Shown here piece after piece: positions 55,893-64,000 of a stretch of 64,000 bases of DNA. Both the position numbers and the translations under genes were made by a program. This DNA comes from Achromobacter xylosoxidans A8 (GTDB lineage: Bacteria; Pseudomonadota; Gammaproteobacteria; Burkholderiales; Burkholderiaceae_B): NCBI RefSeq assembly GCF_000165835.1, contig NC_014640.1, positions 5,270,001 through 5,334,000 on the forward strand. Direction: 5' to 3'. The notes under the pieces are model-generated. The model was given only the letters and a program-made list of their open reading frames with translations. It did no database searches and was not told the origin of the DNA. Position 1 is the first letter of the stretch; each line of letters opens with the position of its first letter.

Positions 55893-56729
55893 TCAGAGGA
55901 CAAAACAATCCGCCGAAGCGCGTACCGTCATGTCGCTGACCGAGACTCCCCAGGGCTGATCGATGGCCAGAAGTACCGCATCGGCGATGGATCCGGGCTC
56001 CAGAGGCACATGCGATATGTTCTCCGGATCGCGCAGATCGGAGGGCAGGGAACCTTCCTGCAAGCCCTTGACCATGGTCACGAACTGTTCCATGTTGGCC
56101 CCGACTATGCCGACGGCGGCGGCCTGATTGACAACGGACCCGCCGAGCCCGGTGCTAGGCACGCCTGTCGGTTTGATGGTCGTCACCTTGATCTTCCCGC
56201 GCGCTTCCATACGCACGGCTTCCGACATGAAATTGACTGCCGCCTTGGTGGCGCCGTAGATTGCCGCGCCCACCACCGGAAAATTCCCGTATATGGACGA
56301 GATGTTGACCAGGTGGCCGCGCCCCTGGGAAATCATCTGATCATGGGCCGCAATCATGCCGTTGAGGACGCCCTTCATATTGATGTCGATGCAGCGCATC
56401 CAGGCGTCGTAGGCGAGGGCATGGTCGGCGATAAAAGCCAGCGGCATGATGCCTGCGTTGTTGAGCATCACTTCGATCGAGCCATATTTCTGCACACTGG
56501 CGTCGACGAGGCGTTTCAGGTCATCCAGGATGCGGACATCCGCGGCCAGGGCCTGCGCCCGGCCGCCAGCCGCGACGATGCCCGCCACGGTTTCTTCCGC
56601 CGCCGCGACGTTGACGTCGCCGCACGTCACCAGCGCTCCGCGCGCAGCGGCCTTCTGCGCGACAAGACGCCCGAAGCCCCCGCCCGCGCCGGTGATGACT
56701 ATGGTCTTGCCTGAGATGTAATCACTCAT
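55893..56729 (-). CDS. SDR-family dehydrogenase
   Basis: This 278-residue short-chain dehydrogenase has TGAGGGFG (13-20), NNAG (90-93) and the active-site Ser144/Ser145, Tyr158 and Lys162. It would oxidise an alcohol or reduce a ketone with NAD(P)(H). On the same strand as the P450, reductase and aldehyde dehydrogenase genes, it may oxidise the P450-made alcohol to the aldehyde, or act on a ring alcohol. The 122-bp gap to the aldehyde dehydrogenase is small, so co-transcription is likely. Confidence 0.92.
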   Translation of the reverse strand: MSDYISGKTIVITGAGGGFGRLVAQKAAARGALVTCGDVNVAAAEETVAGIVAAGGRAQALAADVRILDDLKRLVDASVQKYGSIEVMLNNAGIMPLAFIADHALAYDAWMRCIDINMKGVLNGMIAAHDQMISQGRGHLVNISSIYGNFPVVGAAIYGATKAAVNFMSEAVRMEARGKIKVTTIKPTGVPSTGLGGSVVNQAAAVGIVGANMEQFVTMVKGLQEGSLPSDLRDPENISHVPLEPGSIADAVLLAIDQPWGVSVSDMTVRASADCFVL

Positions 56730-56851
56730 CGTTCTCTTCCTGGATTGCCGTCATGTATGGAAGCCGCGCCATCCGGCATGACCTGGATGCGACGCGACTT
56801 GCCGTGGTTTGCGCCAACCGGCGCACTGAAAGGCCACATGCCGCCACGCGT

Positions 56852-58273
56852 TCAGTGCGGCCGCTTCGATGACACCGTCCGCAGCACCGTGTACTCCAGC
56901 AAACCTTCGGCGCCGTTCTCGATGCCTACGCCCGATTGCTTGTGCCCGGCCATGGGCTTGCCGGGTTTGAGCGTGTGGATCTGATTGACCCAGACCGTGC
57001 CGGTGTTCAATCGAAGCGCAACTCTCGTGGCCGCCGCCTGGTCTGCGCCCCACACCGACCCGCCCAAGCCATATTCGCTATCGTTGGCCCGCGCAATGAC
57101 TTCTTCCTCATTGCGGAACTTGAGCAGCGGCAGGATCGGACCAAAGGGCTCCTCGCGCACCACGCGCGCGGTATCGGGAGGGTTGTCCACCAACGTGACC
57201 GGAAAAAAGTAGCCCTTCCCTTCGGGCAGGGCGCCGCCCGCCAGCATGCGATATCCCTGGCTGCGCGTGTCCTCAAGCAGGTTTTTGAGCCGCTCGAACT
57301 GGCGGCGGTTCTGCACGGGGCCGAGTTCGACCCCCTCTGCATTGCCGGGTCCGACCTTGGTTTCGCGAGCCAGTCTGGCCAGCGCCTGGGCCATCCGGTC
57401 GTAGACATCTTCGTGGATGTACAAGCGTTTGATGGCGAGGCAGTACTGGGCGCTATTGGTGAAGGCTCCCCAAAAGATGATGGGCGCAATCGCGTCGATG
57501 TCGGCGTCTGGCATGACGATGGCCGCGTCGTTTCCGCCCAGCTCGAGCGTCAGCCGCTTCAGATTGCCGGCGGCGGAGGCCATCACCGCACGGCCAGTCT
57601 GGGTCGACCCGGTAAAACTGATCTTGTCGATGCCCGGATGCCCGGACATCAGCGGACCCAACGCGTCGGACCCGCTGATGACGTTGAGCACCCCCGGAGG
57701 CAGTACGTCGCGCAGCAATTCGCCCAGCTTCAATGTCGTCAGCGGCGTGTATGGCGAGGGCTTCAGCACCATGGTGTTGCCCGTGACCAGGGCAGGCGCC
57801 ACCTTCCAGATTGCCAGTACCAGCGGGAAGTTCCAAGGTACGATGCCGCCCACCACCCCTACCGGCACGCGCAACACCCTGACCAGTTCCTCCGGCGTCT
57901 CGCTGCTCACATCGGCGGGAAGATCCAGCCCGGCGGTCTCCGTGCACCAGTATGCGGCCGCCATCAGTTCCTGGCGCGCCGCGGCAAGCGGCTTGCCCTG
58001 CTCTTGGGTCAACAACTGCGCCAACGCTTCCTGGTTGGACATGATGACCTCGCCCACACGGGCGACCAGCTTTCGCCGCGCCTCCAAAGGCAACCCGGCC
58101 CAGGCCGGTGCCGCACGCCGTGCACTGGCCACGGCCTCATCCAGCTGCTGCGGCGTGGCATCGGGCACGCGGGCCACGATGTTCTCGGTGGCCGGATCCA
58201 GCACGTCGAGGCGCGTGGCCCCAAAAACGGCCTTTCCATCTATGGTCATGCTGAACTCAATGGGATTGCCCAT
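56852..58273 (-). CDS. NAD(P)-dependent aldehyde dehydrogenase
   Basis: This 473-residue ALDH has PWNFP with Asn148, the KPSPYTPL element, FTGSTQTG, ELGGND with Glu244 and the catalytic Cys278 in NSAQYCLA. It should oxidise an aldehyde to an acid. The Cys neighbourhood NSAQYC departs from the usual NxGQxC but keeps the nucleophile. It lies between the SDR and the PDR-type reductase on the minus strand, fitting the order P450 hydroxylation, alcohol oxidation, aldehyde oxidation. Confidence 0.94.
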   Translation of the reverse strand: MGNPIEFSMTIDGKAVFGATRLDVLDPATENIVARVPDATPQQLDEAVASARRAAPAWAGLPLEARRKLVARVGEVIMSNQEALAQLLTQEQGKPLAAARQELMAAAYWCTETAGLDLPADVSSETPEELVRVLRVPVGVVGGIVPWNFPLVLAIWKVAPALVTGNTMVLKPSPYTPLTTLKLGELLRDVLPPGVLNVISGSDALGPLMSGHPGIDKISFTGSTQTGRAVMASAAGNLKRLTLELGGNDAAIVMPDADIDAIAPIIFWGAFTNSAQYCLAIKRLYIHEDVYDRMAQALARLARETKVGPGNAEGVELGPVQNRRQFERLKNLLEDTRSQGYRMLAGGALPEGKGYFFPVTLVDNPPDTARVVREEPFGPILPLLKFRNEEEVIARANDSEYGLGGSVWGADQAAATRVALRLNTGTVWVNQIHTLKPGKPMAGHKQSGVGIENGAEGLLEYTVLRTVSSKRPH

Positions 58274-58365
58274 GATGATTCGGACCTCAAGGTTGCGGGC
58301 CAGGCGAACTTCCAGCGGCCGCGCGTTGGCTGACGGACCTCGGTGCCGAGGGCCGCGACGAAAAA

Positions 58366-59331
58366 TCAGAGATCAAGCACAAGCAGCGGCGATTTCGCGC
58401 GCGAGCAGCACGGGGTGAACTGGTTGCCGCTGGCATGCTCTTCGTCGGTAAGGAATACGTCGCGATGATCGGCTTCCCCTTCCACCAGACGCATGACGCA
58501 GGAGCCGCAGGACCCCTCCCCGCAGGAGGTATAGATATCCACGCCCGCTGCCAGCAGCACGTCGGCCACGGATTGATCCGCGGGGATATGAAAGAGCTGG
58601 CCGGAACTCGCGATCCTTACGTCGAAGGCGCCGTCCTGAGAGGTATCCACGGGCTTGGCGCTGAAGTGCTCGTAGCGCACGCGATGCTTCGGAACGCCTG
58701 CCTGATCCGCCGCCTGGCAGACCCAATCGATGAAGCCGGCGGGGCCGCAGACGTAGATCTCTTCTTCCGGTCCCACTTGGGAAAACAGCTCATCCGGATG
58801 CAGCTTCTGCTCGTCGGCCTTGTCGTCGTAATGAAAGACGACGTTTTCGCTGAAGGGAGACTGGGCGATGCGGTCCAGGAAAGCCGCCCTCCCCTGATCG
58901 CGGGCGCAGTAGTGCAAGGAAAACGCGGTACCCGCCGCATGCAGCGTTTCTGCCATGCACAGCATGGGCGTAATGCCGATTCCGCCCGCAATCAATACGC
59001 TTTTAGCCTGCGGCTTCAGCGGGAAGTGATTGCGCGGCGCACTGACCTCGACCACGGATCCGGGTTGCAAGCGTTCGTGGATCGCCACCGAACCGCCGCG
59101 CGACTGGGGATCCCTCAAGATGCCGATCACATAGCAATGACGTTCCGACGAGGCGTTGCACAGCGAATACTGCCGGACTATGCCGGGAGCGACATGTACA
59201 TCGATATGCGCTCCCGCTTCGAAAGGCGGCAAGGCGCCGCCGTCCAACGCTTCCAGCTCCAGACTGATGATGTCGTCGGTTTCCTGACGCCGGTGCGCGA
59301 CGCGCACCGTGCTCGTTACTTGGGATTGCAT
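58366..59331 (-). CDS. PDR-family oxidoreductase (flavin, NAD and 2Fe-2S domains)
   Basis: This 321-residue reductase has a flavin-binding RQYSLCN, an NAD-binding GGIGITPML and a C-terminal plant-type 2Fe-2S ferredoxin with Cys270-x4-Cys275-x2-Cys278-x29-Cys308. Its order is flavin, NAD, ferredoxin, as in phthalate dioxygenase and vanillate demethylase reductases. No oxygenase of that type is adjacent, while a P450 gene ends 33 bp upstream on the same strand. It is therefore the likely electron donor to the P450, in place of separate ferredoxin and reductase genes. Confidence 0.93.
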   Translation of the reverse strand: MQSQVTSTVRVAHRRQETDDIISLELEALDGGALPPFEAGAHIDVHVAPGIVRQYSLCNASSERHCYVIGILRDPQSRGGSVAIHERLQPGSVVEVSAPRNHFPLKPQAKSVLIAGGIGITPMLCMAETLHAAGTAFSLHYCARDQGRAAFLDRIAQSPFSENVVFHYDDKADEQKLHPDELFSQVGPEEEIYVCGPAGFIDWVCQAADQAGVPKHRVRYEHFSAKPVDTSQDGAFDVRIASSGQLFHIPADQSVADVLLAAGVDIYTSCGEGSCGSCVMRLVEGEADHRDVFLTDEEHASGNQFTPCCSRAKSPLLVLDL

Positions 59332-59364
59332 CGAGAATGCTCTACGGAAGGAGATGAAGAACCG

Positions 59365-60660
59365 CTAGTTCATGAAGCATCGGACCGGCAAATGCTTGGG
59401 GCCGCCGACGAAGCACGAGGCGCTCATGGCCATATCACCTGCGAGTTCAACTCGCTGCAGCCTTGGAATCATCTCTTCAAACAGGATGCGCATCTCCATC
59501 TTTGCCAGGTGTTGCCCCAGACAGATATGCGCCCCCAAGCCGAATGACAGATGACGATTCGGCTTGCGGTCGATGTTGAATTCAAAGGGGTTCTCGAAGA
59601 CGTCTTCGTCTCGATTGGCGGAGCCGTAGCAGAGCATCAGCCAGTCGCCCTTGTGAATCCGACGACCGCGGATTTCAGTGTCCGCAGCGGCTGTGCGCAT
59701 GAAGTGCCGCACCGGGGACGCCAGGCGCACCGCTTCGTCGATGAACTGCGGGATCAGGCCCGGGTTGGCTTGAAGCCGCGGCAACAACTCGGGATATTGG
59801 CTGAGCGCCCACATGGCGACGGCTGTCGACGACGAGGTCGTGTCGTGCCCCGCCGTGGCGATGATGACGTAGTATCCCAAGCGGCTGTCCTCGCTGAGGG
59901 GCACGCCGTCTATGACCGCGTTCGCGAGCAGCGTCGCCACATCATTGCGTGGATTTACGCGCCGATCGGCGGTGACCTTTTCGAAGTAGGCGCGAAAATC
60001 GGCCACGATCGCCAGAACATTCTGCGCCAGCGCATCATCGTTGCCGCCCGCGTCCTTCCCTTCGCGTTTGAATTCGGGGTCTTCGGTGCCAAACAATTCC
60101 TGCGTCAGCAGCAGCATCCTGGCCTCGTCCTCGGCCGGCACCCCCAGAATGTCCATGATGACGTGCAGCGGATAGTGCAGTGCGATCTGCGTGGCGAAGT
60201 CGATGACCTCGCCCTCTGCCGCCGCCAGCTTGTCTACCGTGCGGCACGCCAGGTCGCGGATCCGCTCGTCCAGTTTGAGTATGCTGTTCGGCATGAACCA
60301 TGCCTGCGTCAACGTCCGCAGCCCCTTGTGTTCGTCTCCGTCCACATGGACCAGCGTCTTGATGCCGCCGTTATAGCTGCCGGTCACGGCCTTGAGGTGG
60401 TCGATCATGGCCTTGGGGGCGCTGATGGTGGCATAGTCGCCATTGCGGAAAATCTGGCTATCACGCGAGATGGCAGCCACGTCCGCGTGCTTGGTCACCA
60501 CCCAGAAAGGATCGAAGCCTTCGTTGACGGCGCGCCCCAACGGGTTGTTGGCGCGTGCCCATGAATAGGTGGAATGCAGTTCGTCAATGTTGGCATAGAC
60601 CTGAGCATTCACCAGGGCTTTCGCGACATCGCTGGGCAGATCGAAATCGGTATGGTTCAT
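59365..60660 (-). CDS. Cytochrome P450 (CYP108/P450terp-like)
   Basis: This 431-residue soluble P450 has the I-helix AGHDTTSSS, EAVR of the ExxR motif and the haem loop FGLGAHICLGQ with Cys380. Further stretches, such as GFDPFWVVTKHADV, LHYPLHVIMDILGVP and FVGGPKHLPVR, resemble CYP108 (terpineol hydroxylase) more than other bacterial P450s. It should hydroxylate a hydrophobic, perhaps terpenoid, substrate. The start at 60660 is preferred by homology; GTG 60711 is in frame, and neither has a strong ribosome site. Its promoter holds an AGAATC-N8-GATTCT repeat, with the TetR gene divergent. Confidence 0.93.
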   Translation of the reverse strand: MNHTDFDLPSDVAKALVNAQVYANIDELHSTYSWARANNPLGRAVNEGFDPFWVVTKHADVAAISRDSQIFRNGDYATISAPKAMIDHLKAVTGSYNGGIKTLVHVDGDEHKGLRTLTQAWFMPNSILKLDERIRDLACRTVDKLAAAEGEVIDFATQIALHYPLHVIMDILGVPAEDEARMLLLTQELFGTEDPEFKREGKDAGGNDDALAQNVLAIVADFRAYFEKVTADRRVNPRNDVATLLANAVIDGVPLSEDSRLGYYVIIATAGHDTTSSSTAVAMWALSQYPELLPRLQANPGLIPQFIDEAVRLASPVRHFMRTAAADTEIRGRRIHKGDWLMLCYGSANRDEDVFENPFEFNIDRKPNRHLSFGLGAHICLGQHLAKMEMRILFEEMIPRLQRVELAGDMAMSASCFVGGPKHLPVRCFMN

Positions 60661-60757
60661 GGTATCGGGCGAGAAGGTTGCGGAGGGGGACGATTCGAGG
60701 CGCGCTAACACCTGCGTGGACGACTCGGCATCCTGCGGGCATAATTCACCTTAAATA

Positions 60758-60777
60758 AGAATCTAAATTCTGATTCT
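60758..60777. promoter_or_regulatory. AGAATC-N8-GATTCT inverted repeat upstream of P450
   Basis: AGAATC (60758-60763) and GATTCT (60772-60777) are perfect inverted arms, with an overlapping AGAAT-CTAA-ATTCT repeat (60758-60771). The site is in an AT-rich pocket about 100 bp upstream of the P450 start and 235 bp upstream of the TetR gene. It is a good candidate TetR operator controlling the P450 operon. Confidence 0.55.
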
Positions 60778-60910
60778 ATTATTGAGATGTGCCTCTGCCC
60801 CTTCAATGCGGGGTTTCCCTAGGCTCGACACTAACGTGTCGTCCCACCCCGCGCAGGCAAGCGGCAGCCAGGATCAGATCGCTGAAGAGACACGCCGCCG
60901 CCCCCGGCGG

Positions 60911-61022
60911 AATGTTGCGCTCTGCTTCAGATCTGGGTTGTTGTTGCCATGGCCTGCCCGCCCGCTACGGCATAATGTTCCACATTGCTTCAAACCAGGA
61001 TAGTTGTTGCCATGGCTCCTCC
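60911..61022 (+). repeat. Duplicated ~47-bp start region of the TetR gene
   Basis: Positions 60911-60957 and 60974-61020 share AATGTT, TGCTTCA and GTTGTTGCCATGGC at the same spacings; the period is exactly 63 bp. Each copy has an ATG 38 bp in. The upstream ATG (60949) opens a short frame that ends after eight codons (TAA at 60973), so it looks like a decoy or upstream open frame created by duplication. Confidence 0.7.
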
Positions 61023-61719
61023 ATCGCCAGAAGAAAAAACCAAGACGACACAGGCCCCCGGTGCTCGGAAGACGGTTGCCGCAGCCGCAAGATCATTGCC
61101 CGCTCCTCGCCCTCCCAGGCAACTGCGCAGCGAGGAGTCCTTGGCCAAGATGATCCAGGCCGGACGGGAATTGATAGAACGGCACGCAAACCTGGACCTG
61201 GTGCTGATCGGTGATGTCATACGCCTGGCAGGCACATCCATCGGCGCGTTCTACGGACGTTTCCAGGACAAGGAAACTTTCCTGGCTGCAGTCCTGGAGG
61301 CTGCGGTTACGGAGGCGCAAGCGCGAGCCGACAATCTTGTCTGGCAAGACGCCGTCTGGACCGAAGGCACCGCGTCGGATATCGCCGCCGCCATTGTCGT
61401 TTTTTACGTCGATGCCTGTCGCCAAAACCAAGGGATGTACAGGGCGGTGCTGCGGGATTTTGCGGTGGATGCCCCGGAATCGCACCCCTTGCGCGTCTTG
61501 AATAGCCACATCCATACCGTGTTCGTCCCTGCCCTGGCGCGCAAGATGCCCGCCAAGGCAGGCGAAGACGTCGAATCGGAGATCCGCAACGCCATGCAGA
61601 TGCTGATAGGGACGGTCTCGCTGATGATGCTGGCGGACCCGGGTCCGCTGCGCCTCGAAGAGGACGCAGTCAAGCCGAAGCTGACTGAAATGATGCAGCG
61701 GCTGTTGCGGCTGGCCTGA
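61012..61719 (+). CDS. TetR-family transcriptional regulator
   Basis: This 235-residue regulator has a TetR N-terminal helix-turn-helix (residues about 43-90, with LVLIGDVIRLAGTSIGAFYGRFQDKE) and a helical C-terminal ligand domain. The first 40 residues are low-complexity Pro/Ala/Lys. The start at 61012 is chosen over TTG 60985. It is divergent from the P450/reductase/ALDH/SDR operon, so it is the natural regulator of that operon, with the AGAATC repeat as candidate operator. A strong terminator follows at 61761-61794. Confidence 0.9.
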   Translation: MAPPSPEEKTKTTQAPGARKTVAAAARSLPAPRPPRQLRSEESLAKMIQAGRELIERHANLDLVLIGDVIRLAGTSIGAFYGRFQDKETFLAAVLEAAVTEAQARADNLVWQDAVWTEGTASDIAAAIVVFYVDACRQNQGMYRAVLRDFAVDAPESHPLRVLNSHIHTVFVPALARKMPAKAGEDVESEIRNAMQMLIGTVSLMMLADPGPLRLEEDAVKPKLTEMMQRLLRLA

Positions 61720-61760
61720 GGCCGGTGGCTTTCGGCAGCCAATAGCTGCGCGCAAAAGCA

Positions 61761-61797
61761 AAAGGCCGTCAGCGATATGTCGCTGACGGCCTTTTTT
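61761..61797. terminator. Bidirectional terminator between TetR and tRNA-Pro
   Basis: AAAGGCCGTCAGCGA (61761-61775) and TCGCTGACGGCCTTT (61780-61794) form a 15-bp stem with TATG loop and a T-run on the plus strand; the flanking A-rich side gives a T-run on the minus strand. It serves the TetR gene and the tRNA on the opposite strand. Confidence 0.93.
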
Positions 61798-61800
61798 CAT

Positions 61801-61877
61801 TGGTCGGGGCGGTGGGATTCGAACTCACGACCCTCTGCTCCCAAAGCAGATGCGCTACCAGGCTGCGCTACGCCCCG
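61801..61877 (-). tRNA. tRNA-Pro (anticodon TGG)
   Basis: The minus strand gives a 77-nt cloverleaf: acceptor CGGGGCG pairing with CGCCCCG, D-arm AGCCTGGTAGC, anticodon stem CTGCT/AGCAG around TTGGGAG with anticodon TGG, T-arm GTTCGAATC, and an encoded CCA at 61801-61803. The tRNA decodes CCN proline codons. Its 3' end faces the catabolic region. Confidence 0.97.
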
Positions 61878-61960
61878 AAGGGTGGCAACTATACCAGATA
61901 CCGGACGGCTAGCCTATTCGCGCCCGCAGCGCGGACCAAGCAGGCCCTGCTGCAACAGTA

Positions 61961-61997
61961 AAAAAACGGCGCGCTTTTCGAAGCGCGCCGTTTTTTC
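61961..61997. terminator. Terminator at the end of the pst operon
   Basis: ACGGCGCGCTT (61966-61976) and AAGCGCGCCGT (61981-61991) pair around TTCG and are flanked by A and T runs, 21 bp past the pstB stop at 62018. It is a typical bidirectional rho-independent terminator. Confidence 0.93.
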
Positions 61998-62017
61998 GTA
62001 GGGTCGAATCCCGGCGA

Positions 62018-62794
62018 TCAGCCGAAGCGGCCCGTGATGTAGTCTTCCGTTTCCTTGCGCGTAGGCTTGACGAAGATCTGGTCGGTCTGGCCGAATTCCA
62101 TCAGCTCGCCCAGGTACATATAGGCGGTGTAGTCCGAGCAGCGCGCGGCCTGCTGCATGTTGTGGGTCACGATGACGACGGTGTAGTCGTTCTTCAGTTC
62201 GGCGATCAGCTCTTCGATCTTGGCGGTCGAAATCGGGTCCAGCGCCGAACACGGCTCATCGAGCAGCAGCACTTCGGGCTTGATGGCCACGCCGCGCGCG
62301 ATGCACAGGCGCTGTTGCTGGCCGCCCGACAGGCTGTTGCCGCTCTGGTGCAGCTTGTCCTTCACTTCGTTCCACAGCGCGGCCTTGCTCAGGGCCCATT
62401 CCACGCGCTCGTCCATTTCACCCTTGGACAGGCGCTCGAACAGGCGCACGCCGAAGGCGATGTTGTCGTAGATGCTCATGGGGAACGGCGTGGGCTTCTG
62501 GAACACCATGCCGACCTTGGCGCGGATCAGCGAGATATCGGTCTTGGCCGTCAGCAGGTTTTCGCCGTCCAGGATGATCTCGCCCTCGGCGCGCTGGCCG
62601 GGGTACAGCTCGAACATGCGGTTGAAGGTGCGCAGCAGCGTGGACTTGCCGCAGCCCGACGGGCCGATGAAGGCGGTGACCTTCTTCTCCTGGATCGACA
62701 TGTTCACATTGCGGATCGCATGGAACTTGCCGTAGTAGAAGTTCAGGTTCTTGACCTCGATCTTGTTCTTGACGGCGGTAGCGGTGTTTTCCAT
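62018..62794 (-). CDS. pstB: Phosphate ABC transporter ATP-binding protein
   Basis: This 258-residue ATPase is PstB. It has Walker [10 protein letters not shown] (44-52), the Q-loop [20 protein letters not shown], the signature LSGGQQQRL and Walker [13 protein letters not shown]. It drives high-affinity phosphate uptake with PstCA and PstS. It lies 48 bp after pstA and is the last pst gene before the terminator here; no phoU follows within the 24 bp before that terminator. Confidence 0.97.
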   Translation of the reverse strand: MENTATAVKNKIEVKNLNFYYGKFHAIRNVNMSIQEKKVTAFIGPSGCGKSTLLRTFNRMFELYPGQRAEGEIILDGENLLTAKTDISLIRAKVGMVFQKPTPFPMSIYDNIAFGVRLFERLSKGEMDERVEWALSKAALWNEVKDKLHQSGNSLSGGQQQRLCIARGVAIKPEVLLLDEPCSALDPISTAKIEELIAELKNDYTVVIVTHNMQQAARCSDYTAYMYLGELMEFGQTDQIFVKPTRKETEDYITGRFG

Positions 62795-62842
62795 TTGGTT
62801 TCCCTTGGCTCCGGCGCGCCCAGCGCGCCGGCAAAGCGATCT

Positions 62843-63697
62843 TTACTTGCGGAACATGTTGCGGGCAATGATGTTGATGCCCAGCACCAGCAGCGTAATC
62901 AGCGTGGCGCCGGCCCATGCCAGGTTGTTCCAGTCCTTGAAGGGGCTGGCGGCGTATTGGTAGATCACGACCGGCAGGTTGGCCATCGGGCCATTCATGT
63001 TCAGGGACATGAACTGGTTCGACAGCGCGGTGAACAGCAGCGGCGCGGTTTCGCCGGAGATCCGGGCGATGGCCAGCAGCACGCCGGTGATGATGCCGGT
63101 CTTGGCGGCGCGATAGCACACCAGGGTAATCATGCGCCACTTGGGGCAGCCCAGCGCGGCCGCAGCTTCGCGCAGGCTGTTGGGCACCAGCAGCAGCATG
63201 TTGTCGGTGGTGCGCACCACGACCGGGATCACCAGGATGGATAGCGCGATGGCGCCGGCCCAGCCCGAGTAGTGTCCGACCTGGGCCACATACACGGCGT
63301 AGATGAACAGACCGATGATGATGGACGGGGCTGACAGCAGCACGTCGTTGAGGAAGCGCGTGGCGGGCGCCAGCCAGCCGCGCTGGCCGTACTCGGCCAG
63401 GTAGGTGCCGGCCAGAATGCCCACGGGCGTGCCGATGAGCGTGCCCACGCCAGCCATCATCACGCTGCCGAAGATGGCGTTGATCAGGCCGCCAGTCTGC
63501 CCCGGCGGCGGCGTGATCTCGGTGAAGAGCGTGTACGACAGCGCGGGAGCGCCTTTCATCAACAGCGTCAGAATGATCCAGAACAGCCAGAACAGCCCGA
63601 ACATCAGCGTCCCCAGCGACACGGTCAGCATGATGCGGTTGATCACGCGACGCCGGCGATAGGTGCCGTTCTGCATATTGAGTACGGATACAGCCAT
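62843..63697 (-). CDS. pstA: Phosphate ABC transporter permease PstA
   Basis: This 284-residue permease is PstA, with about six membrane segments and the conserved region [29 protein letters not shown] that contacts the ATPase, followed by [13 protein letters not shown]. It forms the phosphate channel with PstC. The gene starts 26 bp after the pstC stop and precedes pstB by 48 bp. Confidence 0.97.
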   Translation of the reverse strand: MAVSVLNMQNGTYRRRRVINRIMLTVSLGTLMFGLFWLFWIILTLLMKGAPALSYTLFTEITPPPGQTGGLINAIFGSVMMAGVGTLIGTPVGILAGTYLAEYGQRGWLAPATRFLNDVLLSAPSIIIGLFIYAVYVAQVGHYSGWAGAIALSILVIPVVVRTTDNMLLLVPNSLREAAAALGCPKWRMITLVCYRAAKTGIITGVLLAIARISGETAPLLFTALSNQFMSLNMNGPMANLPVVIYQYAASPFKDWNNLAWAGATLITLLVLGINIIARNMFRK

Positions 63698-63723
63698 GAT
63701 CTTTTCCTTGTGCTCGCGGCGCG

Positions 63724-64000
63724 TCAGGTTTTCTTGCCTTCGCCGGCGGACAGGCGAACCAGCAGCATCTTGGCCAGGGCCAGCACGATGGTCGTGATCA
63801 GGAACAGGATCAGGCCCAGTTCCAGCAGCGCCGACTTCTGTATGCCGCCCGCTTCATTGAATTCGTTGGCCAGCGCCGAGGCGATCGAGTTGCCCGGCGA
63901 GAACAGCGATCCGGACCACTTGAAGGCGTTGCCGATGACGAAGGTCACGGCCATGGTCTCGCCGAGGGCGCGACCCAGGCCCAGCATGATGCCGCCGATG
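63724..64000 (-). CDS. pstC: Phosphate ABC transporter permease PstC (C-terminal part, 5' end outside window)
   Basis: The frame stays open to the right edge and ends at 63724. It reads [24 protein letters not shown], the PstC EAA-type loop, followed by a final membrane segment and [16 protein letters not shown]. It pairs with PstA in phosphate transport. Only the last 92 codons are visible. Confidence 0.96.
   Translation of the reverse strand, partial: IGGIMLGLGRALGETMAVTFVIGNAFKWSGSLFSPGNSIASALANEFNEAGGIQKSALLELGLILFLITTIVLALAKMLLVRLSAGEGKKT

Noticed and set aside
1..64000. CRISPR arrays, rRNA genes and insertion sequences
   Set aside because: No regularly spaced identical repeats, no rRNA-like segments and no transposase or integrase frames were seen.

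Overview
The window is high-GC, with typical beta-proteobacterial gene content. It holds five Bug/TctC-type periplasmic receptors, several CoA-dependent catabolic operons, a housekeeping-looking etfBA pair and a pst phosphate operon. That combination, especially the excess of Bug receptors, points to the family Alcaligenaceae, most likely Bordetella or Achromobacter. Genus is inferred from content only. No CRISPR array, rRNA, transposase or integrase was seen.

Layout: (1) Positions 1-22965, minus strand: a putative secretion operon reading SapC-like protein, an unrecognised 289-aa protein, a TolC-like outer-membrane lipoprotein, then one giant exoprotein of at least 6,496 codons that runs off the left edge. 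(2) Positions 23356-23691: a small exported protein. (3) Positions 23969-61719: about 38 kb of catabolic genes in at least seven transcription units, with four local regulators (Crp/Fnr, IclR, GntR/UTRA, TetR). (4) Positions 61801-64000: tRNA-Pro(TGG) and the 3' part of the pst operon (pstB, pstA, partial pstC).

The catabolic region looks like a route that oxidises a hydrophobic, branched compound and breaks it down as CoA thioesters. A CYP108-like P450, a PDR-type reductase, an aldehyde dehydrogenase and an SDR could make an acid. One AMP-forming and two NDP-forming ligases and a class III CoA transferase could activate it. Three acyl-CoA dehydrogenases served by EtfBA, two crotonases, several MaoC hotdog enzymes, an AMACR-type racemase and SDRs could do modified beta-oxidation. 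A thiolase-like/DUF35 pair, a citrate-synthase-fold lyase and a CitE-type lyase could cleave carbon-carbon bonds. Five Bug receptors and one MFS carrier would bring in acids. Substrates are not shown by the sequence.

The best leads are: a GntR-centred module (47.8-55.8 kb) with four near-identical 12-bp sites and the genes expected for methylsuccinate/mesaconate-type C5 catabolism; an NDP-forming ligase overlapping a citryl-CoA-lyase-like gene, resembling a split ATP-citrate lyase but lacking the usual catalytic Asp; and the giant exoprotein operon with its unrecognised partner.
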